Made by a program: the position numbers and the translations under genes
Notes under the pieces: model-generated
Databases searched by the model: none
Seen by the model: only the letters and a program-made list of their open reading frames with translations
What the model was told of the DNA's origin: nothing
Shown here: in pieces, positions 26,513 to 34,816 of the stretch
Layout of the letters: each line of letters begins with the position of its first letter
Position numbering within the stretch: position 1 is the stretch's first letter
From: Rhodanobacter sp. 67-28
GTDB lineage: Bacteria; Pseudomonadota; Gammaproteobacteria; Xanthomonadales; Rhodanobacteraceae
Direction: 5' to 3'
Length of the DNA stretch: 41,662 nucleotides
Assembly (NCBI GenBank): GCA_001898415.1
Contig: MKTU01000068.1
Span: 1 to 41,662 of the forward strand

Positions 26513-27781
26513 ATGTTCGACCATCTCGCTATCGACGTGGACTACCTGGCCGACTGGAGCACCGGACGCCGACAACAGCACAGCCTGTACATTCCCGGCT
26601 CGACGCTGCTGGAGTGGGTGGATGCCGCTGCCCGTGCCGTGCAGGCCGGTGCCAGCGCGCCTCCGGGGAGCGGCTCCCAGGCTGATCCCTACGTCCTTGG
26701 CGGGTACGGCAGTTACGCCGGTGCTTGGCAGGCCGCGGCAAGCCGTCGGTCGCAGGACCTGTACTTTTCCATCGCCGGTCGCCTGATCCACAAGATCAAG
26801 GACGGACGCAGTGGCGGCTTCGCCGATGGGTGTTACATGTGTGACGTCGGCTATTCGGGCACCGACGCCCGCGCCGGCACCATCTGGAATCGGGCCGACG
26901 GTGCGAGCTATCGCGAGTTCGGCAAGTTCATGCACGAAGGCAATACGGTCTCCGGCATGGAAGGCGTCGTCTGGTCGCAGCGTATCGCGGCGTCCTTGCG
27001 CGGCGTGCTCAAGGGAACCGCCCCCAGAACCGGCGGCGGACTCCAGGCAAAGGGTACGCGCTGGACAGTCGACATGAACCCCGACGAGTCGAAACGCAAG
27101 GCTCCGCAGAAGGCCTCGGCCCCGCAGACGGCTGGTGCAACTGACACCATCTCGGCCTTGCCGCTGCTGTCTGCCGTCATGTTCATAGCCGAGCCGATGC
27201 GCAATGCCCGTGCCTGGATGATGGGACTGATGATGCTCGACCTGATGGGGACGGAGTACCAGGCACCGACTCCAACGGCACATGGCAAGCACTTCACTTT
27301 CCAGCGTGCGTTCGTCCATCCGTCCCGTCTGGGCGACCCTGCCTGGAGTGGGGAGACCAACACGGCCAACGACACTGCACCCGCAGCCTGGGTCAACCGG
27401 CAAGCCGGGCGTGACCAACGAACTGCGAGGAGCATGGCGCGCCCGGGGAGCGCCGCGGTCGAGGGGCTGTATCCGCCGTCGCCGAAATGGTCGGGGCGAT
27501 CATCGGCGCGTATTGACGTCGCCAATGACTATATCCAGGCCAAGGAAACGGCGATCGTGTGCCGCTGGCTTGAGCAGGAGTTCAACGCGTATGTCGGAAG
27601 CGTCGTGGTGGCGAAAGCGCTGGCCGGCGGGCCCGGCACCCGTAGAAACGCCATGACCGCCTCCTTCGGCAGCGAGAGTGCCATGCGCGGGTTTGCGGAT
27701 GACCTGGAGCGGGTCATCAAGACGGAGTTGATCCAGCGCAGGGCGGCATCGTTCGATACGCCCGGAGTCCTGTTCCGCTGA
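26513..27781 (+). CDS. orphan protein of unknown function (422 residues)
   Basis: I do not recognise this protein. It starts MFDHLAIDVDYLADW with a well-spaced ribosome site (GGGAGACAAACGG). There is no signal peptide. Visible features: a CYMC pair at residues 107-110 within GCYMCDVGYSGTDARAG, which could be a redox or metal-binding pair; a Lys/Pro/Ala-rich linker at about 190-210; a Met-rich hydrophobic stretch (MFIAEPMRNARAWMMGLMML) near 223-241, which might be membrane-active; and a helical C-terminal region ending DTPGVLFR. Base composition and codon use look less GC-biased than the neighbours, suggesting transfer. The next item downstream is a relic of ybdD. A secreted effector or toxin is one speculative option; nothing proves it. 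Confidence 0.7.
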   Translation: MFDHLAIDVDYLADWSTGRRQQHSLYIPGSTLLEWVDAAARAVQAGASAPPGSGSQADPYVLGGYGSYAGAWQAAASRRSQDLYFSIAGRLIHKIKDGRSGGFADGCYMCDVGYSGTDARAGTIWNRADGASYREFGKFMHEGNTVSGMEGVVWSQRIAASLRGVLKGTAPRTGGGLQAKGTRWTVDMNPDESKRKAPQKASAPQTAGATDTISALPLLSAVMFIAEPMRNARAWMMGLMMLDLMGTEYQAPTPTAHGKHFTFQRAFVHPSRLGDPAWSGETNTANDTAPAAWVNRQAGRDQRTARSMARPGSAAVEGLYPPSPKWSGRSSARIDVANDYIQAKETAIVCRWLEQEFNAYVGSVVVAKALAGGPGTRRNAMTASFGSESAMRGFADDLERVIKTELIQRRAASFDTPGVLFR

Positions 27782-28099
27782 CGCGAGTCGGAATAGGTGC
27801 CGGGTCTGCCGGGGTTTCCGACACAAGGGACCCGACTGGGTTCTTCCTCCAGCAACAGCGCCCGCCGTCGCCCTTGCAGCGCGCTTTCTTGCGCTCGCGG
27901 AAGAACTCGCCGTGGCCAGGCGGAGATCGGGTGGCAGCGGGGGGAGCGGCCGGAATTGTCGCCGGTCCGGCGCGTGCCGGCGGCATGCCTCGCACGCTTC
28001 GCAGTGCCACACTGCGCGGACCGGGTGGCGCACCGGGTTCGTTCGTGGAGGATGTGCGCGCGCGCTCCACTCTTCGTTTACCCGTTCCGGAGGCCAGCC
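27782..28099. other. spacer containing a gene relic
   Basis: This 318-base gap separates the orphan gene from the methyltransferase. Its left half contains the decayed ybdD 3' end. The right half shows nothing recognisable apart from the methyltransferase ribosome site (CCGGAGG near 28088-28094). Confidence 0.5.
27849..27914 (-). pseudogene. remnant of a ybdD/DUF466 gene 3' end
   Basis: On the minus strand this stretch encodes HGEFFRERKKARCKGDGGRCC. It matches the C-terminus of the intact DUF466 gene nearby (YGEFFRERQEARYKGGGGRCC). Over about 66 bases the DNA differs from 28925-28990 at roughly seven positions. The stop TGA of the intact gene is TGG here (complement of 27849-27851), and the first two thirds of the gene are missing. 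It is therefore a broken partial copy, in the same orientation as the real gene, with the methyltransferase gene between the two. Confidence 0.85.
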
Positions 28100-28897
28100 A
28101 TGCCCCATCCCGTCGAGCATTCCACCGCCGTGGACGAGCCCGCGCCGCATGGCCCGTCGGCGGTCGGCCTGCGCGACGCGAAACTCGGCGGCTGGTATCG
28201 CGAGGACAGCGGCGAGCTGTTCCGCGGCGTGCCGATCGGCGCCGGTGACGTGGTGGTGGACGTTGGCTGCGGCGCCGGCGTCAACAGCGTGTTCTGCGCG
28301 CGCCACGGTGCCTGCGTCTACGCCGTCGACCGCGAGCCGCAGGTGATCCGCGAGGTGCGCGCCCGGCTGAGCGTCGAGGGCCGCGGCACGCAGACCGCGC
28401 TGGTCAGCGACGCGAACCCGCTGCCGCTGGACGACGGCATCGCCACGCGGGTGATCTGCACCGAGGTGTTGCAGCACGTCGACGACCCGCGTCAGGTGCT
28501 GGCCGAGCTGTTCCGTGTCGGCGCATCCGGCGCCATCTACCTGCTCAGCGTGCCCGGCGCGCTGCAGGAGACGCTGCAGGAAAAGGTGTTGCCGCCGGAG
28601 TCCCGCGAGCTGCCCGGTGGCGCACTGCGGGTGATCGGACGCGACGAGTTCGCGCAATGGATCGGCGAGGCTGGCCTAGTGGTGGTGGAGCACACCCAGC
28701 ACGGCTTTTTCTGGTCGATCTGGTGGGCGCTGTTCTGGGGTTGCCGGGTGGAGCTGCATGACCCCGCGCATCCGGTACTCGATCACTGGACCGCGGCCTG
28801 GCAGGCGCTGCTGGACATGCCGCAGGGCGCGCAGCTCAAGCAGCAGCTGGACGAGTTCATGCCGATCAGCCAGATCGTCGTGGCGCGCAAACCCTGA
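28100..28897 (+). CDS. class I SAM-dependent methyltransferase
   Basis: Predicted S-adenosylmethionine methyltransferase of 265 residues. The SAM-binding motif I is VVVDVGCGAGVNSVFCARHG near residue 52, followed by the acidic end of strand 2 (VYAVDREPQ) and motif-III-like VICTEVLQHVDDPRQVLAELFRV. It resembles the UbiE/Methyltransf_11 group. The C-terminal third has Trp-rich FFWSIWWALFWGC, which may be a membrane-facing or substrate patch. The start at 28100 follows CCGGAGGCCAGCC. The substrate is unknown. It lies between a ybdD relic and the intact ybdD, convergent with the latter. Confidence 0.85.
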   Translation: MPHPVEHSTAVDEPAPHGPSAVGLRDAKLGGWYREDSGELFRGVPIGAGDVVVDVGCGAGVNSVFCARHGACVYAVDREPQVIREVRARLSVEGRGTQTALVSDANPLPLDDGIATRVICTEVLQHVDDPRQVLAELFRVGASGAIYLLSVPGALQETLQEKVLPPESRELPGGALRVIGRDEFAQWIGEAGLVVVEHTQHGFFWSIWWALFWGCRVELHDPAHPVLDHWTAAWQALLDMPQGAQLKQQLDEFMPISQIVVARKP

Positions 28898-28900
28898 AGC

Positions 28901-28915
28901 CGGCACGCCGTGCCG
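28901..28915. terminator. weak terminator-like hairpin between convergent genes
   Basis: CGGCAC, loop GCC, GTGCCG is a perfect six-base stem placed between the stops of the methyltransferase and ybdD. It has no T-run, so it may be only a mild transcription barrier. Confidence 0.3.
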
Positions 28916-28924
28916 CGCGGACGC

Positions 28925-29119
28925 TCAGCAACAGCGCCCGCCGCCACCCTTGTAGCGCGCTTCCTGGCGCTCGCGGAAGAACTCGCCGTAGCTCGGCACC
29001 TTGCGCTCGGGATGGTGTTCGCGCAGGTGCTTGACGTAGCCGTCGTAGTCGGGGATGCCGCAGCACAGGCGGGCGGTTTGCACCGCCCACTTGCGCACGG
29101 ACCGGAACGTCGCGTTCAT
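28925..29119 (-). CDS. ybdD: YbdD/YjiX family protein (DUF466)
   Basis: A 64-residue protein of the DUF466 family, which in E. coli is encoded directly after cstA or btsT and is needed for or assists pyruvate uptake by these carriers. The sequence carries the family signature: CCGIPDYDGYVKHLREHHPE, then YGEFFRERQEARY and a Gly-rich GGGGRCC end. It begins one base after the cstA stop, so the two are co-translated. A broken second copy of its 3' end lies at 27849-27914. Confidence 0.93.
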   Translation of the reverse strand: MNATFRSVRKWAVQTARLCCGIPDYDGYVKHLREHHPERKVPSYGEFFRERQEARYKGGGGRCC

Positions 29120-29120
29120 C

Positions 29121-31193
29121 TCAGCCGGCCACGCTGCTCAGCGCCACGTAGGGTTCCTCGTGCGCGGTCGGGTGGTTGGTACGCCAGGCCTTGACCAGCG
29201 AGCGCAGGGAGAACAGCACCATCACCACGACCAGCGCCATGAACAGGCCGGTGAGCACCATGTCGACGTAGTTGTTGGTGACGATCTGCTGCATGGCGGC
29301 GGTGGTCTTGGCCGGCGCCAGCAACTGGCCCTGCTGCATGGCGTCGGCGTACTTGTTGGCCGCCGCGGTGAAGCTGATCGGGCCGACCAGTTTCTGGTAG
29401 CCGGCGGTGAGCGTGCAGACGATCAGCCACAGCGCGGGGATGCCGGGCACCCACACGTAGCGCTCGCGCTTGAGTTTCACCACCACCACGGTGGCCAGCA
29501 TCAGCGCGATCGCGGCGAGCATCTGGTTGGCGATGCCGAACAGCGGCCACAAGGTGTTGATGCCGCCCAGCGGGTCGACCGCACCCTGGTACAGGAAGTA
29601 GCCCCAGATGAGCACGCAGATCGCGGTGGCCAGCAGGTTGCCGGCCCACGAATCGGTTTCCTGCAGTGGCTTGTGGATCAGGCCGGCGATCTCCTGGATC
29701 ATGAAGCGGCCCACGCGCGTGCCGGCGTCCACCGTGGTGAGGATGAACAGCGCCTCGAACAGGATCGCGTAGTGGTACCAGAACGCCATCAGGCCGCCGG
29801 AGGGCATGATGTTGTGCAGCAGCTGCGCCATGCCCACCGCCAGCGTGGGGGCGCCGCCGGCGCGGCTGAGGATGCTGTTTTCGCCGATGTCTTTCGCGGT
29901 CTGCAGCAACTGCTCCGGCGTCACCACGAAGCCCCACTGGCTGATCGTGGTGGCCGCGTCCTGCACCGTGCTGCCGATGATCGCGCTCGGCGAGTTCATC
30001 GCGAAGTACACGCCCGGGTGCAGGTAGGTGGCGGCGATCAGCGCCATGATCGCCACGAACGCCTCCATCAGCATGCCGCCGTAGCCGACCATGCGCGCCT
30101 GGCCCTCGTTGGCGAGCAGCTTGGGCGTGGTGCCCGAGGCGATGATCGAGTGCCAGCCCGACACCGCGCCGCAGGCGATGGTGATGAACAGGAACGGGAA
30201 CAGGTCGCCGGCGAACACCGGGCCGGTGCCGTCGATGAAACGCGTCACCGCCGGCATCTGCAGGTCCGGTGCGGTGATCAGGATGGCCAGCGCCAGCAGC
30301 GCGATGGTGCCGATCTTGAGGAAGGTGGAAAGGTAATCGCGCGGCGCCAGCAGCAGCCACACCGGCAGCACCGAGGCGACGAAGCCGTAGCCGATCAGCC
30401 ACCAGGCCAGCGCCTTGGCATCCATGTCGAACAGCGGCGCCAGCGTGGCCGAGTCCGCCACGAACTTGCCGGCCCAGATCGAGAGCAGCAGCAGGATCAG
30501 GCCGATGATCGACACTTCGAGAATGCGTCCCGGCCGGAACCAGCGCATGTAGCCGCCCATCAGGAAGGCGATCGGGATGGTGCAGGCCACGGTGAAGGTG
30601 CCCCACGGGCTGTGCGTGAGCGCCTTGACCACCACCAGCGCCAGCACCGCCAGCACGATCATCATCAGCACCAGCACGCCGATCATTGCCACCAGGCCGG
30701 GCAACGGGCCGAGTTCCTCGCGCAGCATGTGGCCGAGCGAGCGGGCGTCGCGGCGCAGCGAGAGGCCGAGGATCATGAAGTCCTGCACCGCGCCGGCGAA
30801 CACCACGCCGAACAGGATCCACAAGGTGCCGGGCAGATAGCCCATCTGCGCGGCCAGCACCGGGCCGACCAGCGGGCCGGCGCCGGCGATCGCGGCGAAG
30901 TGATGGCCGAACACCACCCACTTGTCGGTGGGCACGTAGTCGAGCCCGTCATTGCGCAGTACCGAGGGCGGCGCGCGCGTCGGGTCCAGCCGCAGCACCG
31001 AGTGCTCGACGAACTTGCCGTAGAAGCGAAAGCCGATCGAGAACACCGCGATGGCCGCGGCCACCAGCCAGATCGCGTTGACCGGTTCGCCGCGCCTGAG
31101 CGCCACCACGCCGAGGCAGGTTGCACCGATGATGGCGACGGCGGCCCATACCAGCTTGCTGGCGACACCGGATCTGCGCACGGCGACTTGCAT
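29121..31193 (-). CDS. cstA: carbon starvation protein CstA (pyruvate/peptide carrier)
   Basis: Large inner-membrane carrier, 690 residues with many membrane helices. Characterised relatives (CstA, BtsT) import pyruvate, and earlier work proposed peptide uptake during carbon starvation. The N-terminal CstA domain contains DGLDYVPTDKWVVFGHHFAAIAGAGPLVGP split over the hallmark region, then GYLPGTLWILFGVVFAGAVQDF, and SGTTPKLLANEGQARMVGYGGMLMEAF further on. The C-terminal part includes the FGIANQMLAAIAL motif of the second domain. The start at 31193 has GAGGAGAACCGCC as ribosome site. It is followed at once by ybdD. I saw no CRP-type site by eye in the 170-bp spacer upstream. Confidence 0.95.
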   Translation of the reverse strand: MQVAVRRSGVASKLVWAAVAIIGATCLGVVALRRGEPVNAIWLVAAAIAVFSIGFRFYGKFVEHSVLRLDPTRAPPSVLRNDGLDYVPTDKWVVFGHHFAAIAGAGPLVGPVLAAQMGYLPGTLWILFGVVFAGAVQDFMILGLSLRRDARSLGHMLREELGPLPGLVAMIGVLVLMMIVLAVLALVVVKALTHSPWGTFTVACTIPIAFLMGGYMRWFRPGRILEVSIIGLILLLLSIWAGKFVADSATLAPLFDMDAKALAWWLIGYGFVASVLPVWLLLAPRDYLSTFLKIGTIALLALAILITAPDLQMPAVTRFIDGTGPVFAGDLFPFLFITIACGAVSGWHSIIASGTTPKLLANEGQARMVGYGGMLMEAFVAIMALIAATYLHPGVYFAMNSPSAIIGSTVQDAATTISQWGFVVTPEQLLQTAKDIGENSILSRAGGAPTLAVGMAQLLHNIMPSGGLMAFWYHYAILFEALFILTTVDAGTRVGRFMIQEIAGLIHKPLQETDSWAGNLLATAICVLIWGYFLYQGAVDPLGGINTLWPLFGIANQMLAAIALMLATVVVVKLKRERYVWVPGIPALWLIVCTLTAGYQKLVGPISFTAAANKYADAMQQGQLLAPAKTTAAMQQIVTNNYVDMVLTGLFMALVVVMVLFSLRSLVKAWRTNHPTAHEEPYVALSSVAG

Positions 31194-31363
31194 GGCGGTT
31201 CTCCTCGGCAATGCCGCAAGAATCGTCCTGCCGGCGGCGGGGGTCAATCCCGGAAGCCGCGCGCCGGCATTAGCCATTGGTCGAATGGCAGGCGCGCCCG
31301 GCTTCGTTGCGGGAGGCATGGCGGCGCTACACTGGCCGCCCTGTCGATTGCGAGGAGTTCGTC

Positions 31364-32146
31364 ATGCGCGTCCTGGCACATTGCAGTTTCCTGGCCGTAT
31401 TCCTCCTCGCCGCGGGCACCCCCGCAGCCAACGCCAGCCAGTTCAAGGACCTGTTGAACAAGGCCAGGCAATCCACCCACGCCACGCCGGCGAAGGGCAG
31501 CAACCTGCCGAGCAGCGACATCGCCGCCGGCCTCAAGGAGGCGCTGGCCAAGGGCACCACCAGCGCGATCAACAACCTCGGCCGCGACGGCGGTTTCTGG
31601 AACAACGCCAAGGTGCGCATCCCGCTCCCGGGCAAGCTGGAACAGGCCGGCAAGCTGGCGCGCCAGCTCGGCCAGGGCGCCAAGGTGGACGCGTTCGAGC
31701 TGAGCATGAACCGTGCGGCGGAAAAGGCGGTGCCGCAGGTGGCCGAGATCTTCGGCGACGCCATCCGCAAGATGACGCTCGACGACGCGCGCGGCATCCT
31801 CACTGGCGGCGACCACGCAGCCACCGACTACTTCCGCCGCGTCGCCGGCGAGGCGCTGACGGCGCGCATCCATCCGATCGTCGCCAAGGCCACCGACAGC
31901 GTCGGCGTCACCCAGAAATACAAGGCGTTCATGTCCGGCAGCAGCAGCGGTGCGCTGGGCGGCCTGCTGGGTGCGCTCGACCATGACAAGTCGGCGCACG
32001 GCGGCACGGCGCTGGACCTGGACGATTACGTCACCGCGAAGACCCTCGACGGCCTGTTCACCGAGATCGGCGCGCAGGAGCAATCCATCCGGACCAACCC
32101 CGGCGCGCGCACCACTGATCTGCTGAAGAAAGTGTTCGGCCGCTGA
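31364..32146 (+). CDS. DUF4197-domain exported protein
   Basis: Exported protein of 260 residues. A signal peptide covers about residues 1-24 (CSFLAVFLLAAGTPAANA). The rest matches the DUF4197 pattern: SSDIAAGLKEALAKGTTSAINNLG, FWNNAKVRIPLPGKLEQ, a run AVPQVAEIFGDAIRKMTLDDA, GGDHAATDYFRR and DLLKKVFGR at the end. The family's job is unknown; it is mostly helical and likely periplasmic. GAGGAG near 31351 fixes the ATG at 31364. It is divergent from cstA and precedes def. Confidence 0.88.
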   Translation: MRVLAHCSFLAVFLLAAGTPAANASQFKDLLNKARQSTHATPAKGSNLPSSDIAAGLKEALAKGTTSAINNLGRDGGFWNNAKVRIPLPGKLEQAGKLARQLGQGAKVDAFELSMNRAAEKAVPQVAEIFGDAIRKMTLDDARGILTGGDHAATDYFRRVAGEALTARIHPIVAKATDSVGVTQKYKAFMSGSSSGALGGLLGALDHDKSAHGGTALDLDDYVTAKTLDGLFTEIGAQEQSIRTNPGARTTDLLKKVFGR

Positions 32147-32159
32147 CGGCAGCCGCGAC

Positions 32160-32178
32160 CGCGGCAACACATGCCGCG
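32160..32178 (+). terminator. possible hairpin terminator after the DUF4197 gene
   Basis: CGCGGCA, loop ACACA, TGCCGCG is a perfect seven-base stem 13 bp after the stop. Only two T residues follow, so it is a weak candidate. Confidence 0.3.
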
Positions 32179-32227
32179 TTCACGTGGACGCGGGCAGGAT
32201 GGTCGGCATGGCGAAAGCGAGGCAGGC

Positions 32228-32764
32228 ATGATCCACGAGATCCTCAAGATGGGTGACCCCCGGCTGCTGCGCATCGCGCCGCCGGTGCCCCCGGCGATGC
32301 TCGGCAGCGCGGAGCTCGACATGCTGATCAAGGACATGTTCGAGACCATGCGCGCTGCCGACGGCGTGGGCCTGGCCGCGCCGCAGATCGGCGTGGACCT
32401 GCAGCTGGTGATCTTCGGCTTCGAGCATTCCGAGCGCTATCCCGACGCCCCCGAGGTGCCGCAGACGATCCTGCTCAATCCGGTGATCACCCCGCTGTCG
32501 CAGGACATGGAGGTGGGCTGGGAGGGCTGCCTGTCCGTGCCCGGGCTGAACGGCGCGGTGAGCCGTTTTTCGCTGATCCGCTACCAGGGCCTCGACCCGC
32601 GCGGCCAGCGCATCGAACGCACCGCCGAGGGTTTCCACGCGCGCGTGGTGCAGCACGAATGCGACCACCTGATCGGTCGCCTCTACCCCTCGCGCATCAC
32701 CGATTTCAGCAAGTTCGGCTACACCGACGTGCTGTTTCCGGGTCAGCCGCCAGCAGATGCCTGA
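32228..32764 (+). CDS. def: peptide deformylase
   Basis: Metalloenzyme that removes the formyl group from nascent N-terminal methionine. The product is 178 residues and has the three family motifs intact: [10 protein letters not shown] (motif 1), EGCLSVPG (motif 2, metal Cys) and [13 protein letters not shown] (motif 3, HExxH-type with both His and Glu). The start [14 protein letters not shown] is typical; a longer in-frame start is unlikely. It is not next to fmt here, so it may be a second deformylase in addition to a def-fmt copy elsewhere. That is an inference. Confidence 0.94.
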   Translation: MIHEILKMGDPRLLRIAPPVPPAMLGSAELDMLIKDMFETMRAADGVGLAAPQIGVDLQLVIFGFEHSERYPDAPEVPQTILLNPVITPLSQDMEVGWEGCLSVPGLNGAVSRFSLIRYQGLDPRGQRIERTAEGFHARVVQHECDHLIGRLYPSRITDFSKFGYTDVLFPGQPPADA

Positions 32765-32823
32765 ACGCGCCGCTCAAGTGGCGGGCGGGCCTGCCGTTAC
32801 CGAGGCCATGAGCCCACGCTTTG

Positions 32824-32871
32824 GCCATCTGCATGGCGGAACCGACCGGCCGGGAAGCCTCGCCTTCCCGG
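32824..32871 (+). promoter_or_regulatory. two tandem hairpins ahead of a small unknown gene
   Basis: GCCAT-CTGC-ATGGC (32824-32837) and CCGGGAAG-CCTCGC-CTTCCCGG (32850-32871) are both perfect stems. They fall in the 138-bp gap between def and the next gene, 17 bases before that gene's ribosome site. They could form a structured leader or end the def transcript; there is no T-run. Not matched to a known riboswitch class by eye. Confidence 0.4.
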
Positions 32872-32902
32872 TGGCTGCCCACGCGTGCGAGGAGCCATGC
32901 TC

Positions 32903-33271
32903 ATGAACCATCACGCCAAGCCCCCATCGGGCAACAACGTCGATTGGAGCCACCCGGAGCTGCAATCGCTGCTGGGCAAGACCGAAGGCTGGAGCCTCGA
33001 CAACCGCGGTGTGTTCTCGCCGGTACCGTGCGAACTGCACATCGGCTGGGGCGCGGGCGCGGTGCGCGGCGCCACCCTGGTGTTCGAGCGCGAGGGCGTG
33101 ATGGTGATCGAGGCGAACTTCCTCATCCAGGCCGGCGAGAAGCTGCGCATCGACCGCATCGTGCTGGGTTCGCTGCGCTCAAACTGGGGCACCGTGGTGG
33201 AAGGTCGCGAAGGTCACCGTGCGGAGGATCGTGCCAACGGCACCCGCGTGTACTGGGTGCACGTGCGCTGA
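32903..33271 (+). CDS. small soluble protein of unknown function
   Basis: I do not recognise this 122-residue protein. GAGGAG at 32889-32894 is eight bases from the ATG at 32903, preferred over the ATG at 32897. The product has no signal peptide and no membrane segment. Its core is rich in beta-strand-like stretches (CELHIGWGAGAVRGATLVFE, GVMVIEANFLIQ, LRIDRIVLG) and ends NGTRVYWVHVR. A distant PilZ-like or other small beta-barrel fold is conceivable (GTVVEGREGHRAED), but I would not assign it. It is preceded by two strong hairpins. Confidence 0.65.
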   Translation: MNHHAKPPSGNNVDWSHPELQSLLGKTEGWSLDNRGVFSPVPCELHIGWGAGAVRGATLVFEREGVMVIEANFLIQAGEKLRIDRIVLGSLRSNWGTVVEGREGHRAEDRANGTRVYWVHVR

Positions 33272-33298
33272 AGCCGCGGGGGCGGTGCCCGCGACCGC

Positions 33299-34288
33299 TC
33301 AGCCGTGGCGTGGCTGCGCGAAGCGCGACCGATAAGCCGCCGGGCTGATCGCCAGCTTGCGCCGGAAATGATGGCGCAGCGTAATCGCGCTGCCGAAGCC
33401 GCACTGCCCGGCAATCGCGTCGATGGAGAGCGTCGAGCTTTCCAGCAATTCGCGCGCACGATCCACTCGCGCGCCGATCAGCCAATGCACCGGACTGGTG
33501 CCGGTGGCCTGCCTGAAGTGGCGCATGAAGCTGCGTTCGCTCATCGCAGCCAGCGCGGCCAGCTCGGCGATCGGCTGGGGGCGCGCCAGTCGTCGCAGCA
33601 TGGTGTCCATCACCCTCGACAGGGGGTCGGCTTCGCGCCGGGCTACCGGCCGTTCGACGAATTGCGCCTGACCGCCGTCGCGATGCGGCGGGATCACCAG
33701 CCGCCGCGCGACCTGGTTGGCGATGTCCGGGCCGTGGTCGCGGCGCACCAGATGCAGGCACAGGTCCAGCCCGGCCGCGCTGCCGGCGGAAGTGAGGATC
33801 TGGCCTTCGTCCACGTACAGCACGGCCGGGTCGACGGTGACGCGCGGATACTTGCGTTGCAGCCTCTCGGCGTAGCGCCAGTGGGTGGCGGCGCGCCGGC
33901 CATCGAGCAGGCCGGTGGCCGCCAGCACGAACGCACCGGAACAGATCGACAGTAGCCGCGCGCCGCGCGCATGCGCTTCGCGCAGCGCGTCCAGCACCCG
34001 CGCGGGTACTGGTGCGTCGATGCCCTTCCAGTCGGGGATGATGATGGTGCCGGCCTCGACCAAAAGTTCCAGTCCGGCGTCAGCCACCATCCGCATGCCG
34101 TGCGCGCCGCGCAAGGGACCGCGTTCGGCAGCGCAGGTTTCGAAGCGATACCAAGGTGACGTCAGCTCCGGTCGCGGCAGCCCGAACACCTCGGCGGCAC
34201 AGGCGAATTCGAAGCCGCACAGGCCGTCGTAGACCAGCGCGGCGACCAGCTGGTTGGGTGCTTTGCGGGTGGTGCGCCGTGTTGGCAT
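33299..34288 (-). CDS. ftrA: GlxA/FtrA-type AraC-family regulator
   Basis: Transcription regulator of 329 residues with two parts. The N-terminal DJ-1/PfpI-like domain (about 1-180) includes LVAALVYDGLCGFEFACAAEVFG, a Cys in SICSGAFVLAATGLLDGR, THW and LTSAGSAAGLDLCLHL. The C-terminal AraC DNA-binding domain has two helix-turn-helices, seen in MSERSFMRHFRQATGTSPVHWL and AGQCGFGSAITLRHHFRR. This layout matches regulators commonly labelled FtrA. The ATG (complement of 34286-34288) is chosen over an upstream TTG. It is divergent from a rhodanese gene, a pairing I recall for ftrA, which suggests it controls that gene. Confidence 0.88.
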   Translation of the reverse strand: MPTRRTTRKAPNQLVAALVYDGLCGFEFACAAEVFGLPRPELTSPWYRFETCAAERGPLRGAHGMRMVADAGLELLVEAGTIIIPDWKGIDAPVPARVLDALREAHARGARLLSICSGAFVLAATGLLDGRRAATHWRYAERLQRKYPRVTVDPAVLYVDEGQILTSAGSAAGLDLCLHLVRRDHGPDIANQVARRLVIPPHRDGGQAQFVERPVARREADPLSRVMDTMLRRLARPQPIAELAALAAMSERSFMRHFRQATGTSPVHWLIGARVDRARELLESSTLSIDAIAGQCGFGSAITLRHHFRRKLAISPAAYRSRFAQPRHG

Positions 34289-34374
34289 GATTTGATCGAA
34301 TCGTGTCGTTTCCGCCAATTGTGCGCGGCTCGCCGCGCTTCGACAATGTGGCTCCCGTCCACCCGGAAGCCGCC

Positions 34375-34782
34375 ATGTCGAACGCCGTCACCCAGATTCC
34401 CGCGGCACCGTCCGCGCTGGCGCTGCAGCATTTCGAGACCACGTTCGCTTTCGAGACCGACTGCTGGGACACGCACGATGCCCTGCAGCAGGAGAGTCCC
34501 GGTTTCGTGCTGATCGATGCGCGCAGCCCTTTGTTGTACGAGCGCGGACACGTTCCCGGCGCGGTGAACATTCCACACGGCAAGCTCATCGAATCGCGCC
34601 TGGCGAAGTATCCGGTATCTACGTTGTTCGTGGTGTATTGCGCCGGCCCCCATTGCAATGGCGCGGCGCGCGCCGCGCTACGCCTGGCGCGGCTGGGACG
34701 GCCGGTGAAATTGATGGCCGGCGGCATCACCGGCTGGATCGATGAAGGTTTCGAACTGGTCAGCGGCGCCAACAAGGGCTGA
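34375..34782 (+). CDS. rhodanese-like sulfurtransferase domain protein
   Basis: Single-domain rhodanese of 135 residues, likely moving sulfane sulfur or acting on thiols in the cytosol. The family signs are FVLIDARSPLLYERGHVPGAVNIPHG (the CH2A region), then VVYCAGPHCNGAARAALRLA, which holds the predicted active cysteine in the loop CAGPHC, and the closing GGITGWIDEGFEL. The ATG at 34375, preceded by CCGGAAGCCGCC, is chosen over an upstream GTG that would add a non-conserved leader. The 86-bp gap to the divergent ftrA should hold both promoters. Confidence 0.9.
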   Translation: MSNAVTQIPAAPSALALQHFETTFAFETDCWDTHDALQQESPGFVLIDARSPLLYERGHVPGAVNIPHGKLIESRLAKYPVSTLFVVYCAGPHCNGAARAALRLARLGRPVKLMAGGITGWIDEGFELVSGANKG

Positions 34783-34816
34783 GCCGCGGCGTCGGTTCGG
34801 CCGGGATGGCACGCGA

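Noticed and set aside
29055..31457. 800-residue plus-strand frame opposite cstA
   Set aside because: His/Arg/Gln-rich shadow with no domain; cstA on the other strand is clear.
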